Shown: in pieces, positions 63,841-64,000 of the stretch | Layout of the letters: every line of letters starts with the position of its first letter | Numbering within the stretch: the stretch's first letter is position 1 | Made by a program: the position numbers and the translations under genes | The notes under the pieces: model-generated | The model's input: the letters and a program-made list of their open reading frames with translations, nothing else | What the model was told of the DNA's origin: nothing | Databases searched by the model: none | From: Bacteroidales bacterium | GTDB taxonomy: Bacteria > Bacteroidota > Bacteroidia > Bacteroidales > UBA932 | Assembly (NCBI GenBank): GCA_024398105.1 | Contig: JAKSJP010000001.1 | Coordinates: forward strand, 1 to 64,000 | DNA length: 64,000 nucleotides | Reading direction: 5' to 3'

Positions 63841-64000
63841 ATGGACATGAATATCAGCGGACTCGTCCGCGACAACATACGCTCGCTCTGCCCATATTCT
63901 ACGGCAAGAGATGAGTACAAGGGAAAGCTTGGTGTCTTCCTTGATGCCAACGAGAGCCCGTACAGTACCGGATATAACAGATATCCTGACCCAAGGCAGC
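63841..64000 (+). CDS. hisC: Histidinol-phosphate aminotransferase, 5' part only
   Basis: The first 53 codons of a HisC-type PLP aminotransferase, cut by the window edge. The start [26 protein letters not shown] is followed by the family's substrate-binding stretch LDANESPY and the RYPDP motif. It starts two bases after the hisD stop and continues the his operon. Catalytic lysine and the rest are outside the window. Confidence 0.93.
   Translation, partial: MDMNISGLVRDNIRSLCPYSTARDEYKGKLGVFLDANESPYSTGYNRYPDPRQ

Noticed and set aside
1..64000. CRISPR arrays, insertion sequences, integrases, att sites or phage genes
   Set aside because: I looked for regular repeats, transposase motifs and tRNA-adjacent integrases and saw none. 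The sequence next to tRNA-Thr carries ordinary genes.

Overview
The window is a compact chromosomal segment of a Bacteroidota bacterium, most likely order Bacteroidales. The evidence is the gene content: a short primary sigma factor without region 1.1, TonB receptor plus DUF4249 lipoprotein, a FeoA-FeoB fusion, DUF4421, DUF3737, golvesin-domain amidase, dipeptidyl-peptidase IV and ATP-type PEP carboxykinase. The promoters also fit: several genes are preceded by the Bacteroidota consensus TTTG-N19-TAnnTTTG, four times as an exact match (44-74, 4815-4845, 18732-18762, 61491-61521). Shine-Dalgarno sequences are mostly absent. No IS element, integrase, phage module or CRISPR array is visible, and no stretch over 300 bp lacks a gene. 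I cannot name genus or species.

Layout. 1-5.3 kb: a GT2 dolichol-phosphate-mannose-synthase-like enzyme meets a ClC channel-tex operon head on; a small acidic protein lies upstream of the ClC gene. 5.3-11.3 kb: a leftward run degP/htrA - rpoD - argS - ygiQ. 11.4-14.1 kb: dnaN - DnaQ-like exonuclease - a degenerate FAH-fold protein. 14.1-15.7 kb: an orphan binding-protein lipoprotein, a small membrane protein and tRNA-Thr(CGU). 15.7-22.0 kb: BaiN-like flavoprotein, then leftward tsaD - FAD dehydrogenase - cdd, the SRP RNA (ffs) and mnmA. 22.1-29.6 kb: tamB - RsmI-like methyltransferase - mtaB - metallo-hydrolase. 29.6-33.0 kb: citrate synthase and recQ, leftward. 33.1-41.6 kb: pckA, a DUF4249/TonB receptor pair, and a GH43-GH13 pair. 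41.6-48.5 kb: a six-gene leftward operon (TPR protein, HAD phosphatase, MBL hydrolase, MATE, DUF3737, MalY/PatB). 48.6-58.1 kb: rightward M28 peptidase, MsbA-like ABC exporter, VanZ, amidase/golvesin protein, DUF4421 protein, DPP IV. 58.1-61.4 kb: feoAB and, divergently, a hemerythrin-LuxR regulator. 61.5 kb to the end: the his operon (leader peptide, hisG, hisD, partial hisC).

How it fits together. Most genes are housekeeping: replication clamp, primary sigma factor, tRNA charging and modification (argS, mnmA, tsaD, mtaB, all serving tRNA), envelope building (tamB, MsbA-like, amidase) and central carbon (citrate synthase, pckA). The accessory parts are polysaccharide use (GH43/GH13) and nutrient capture (TonB/DUF4249, BtuF-like protein, FeoAB).

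The most interesting signals are regulatory. (1) A complete-looking transcription attenuator precedes hisG: a 13-residue peptide with five His codons, mutually exclusive pause and antiterminator helices, and an intrinsic terminator. (2) A predicted regulator joins a Cys-less ScdA_N-like segment, a hemerythrin domain with all di-iron ligands and a LuxR DNA-binding domain, divergent from a FeoAB fusion whose linker carries six cysteines. (3) The ClC promoter has its -33 element in the loop of the preceding gene's terminator. (4) tamB has no ATG, GTG or TTG at its membrane-anchor start; an ATC sits where ATG is expected.
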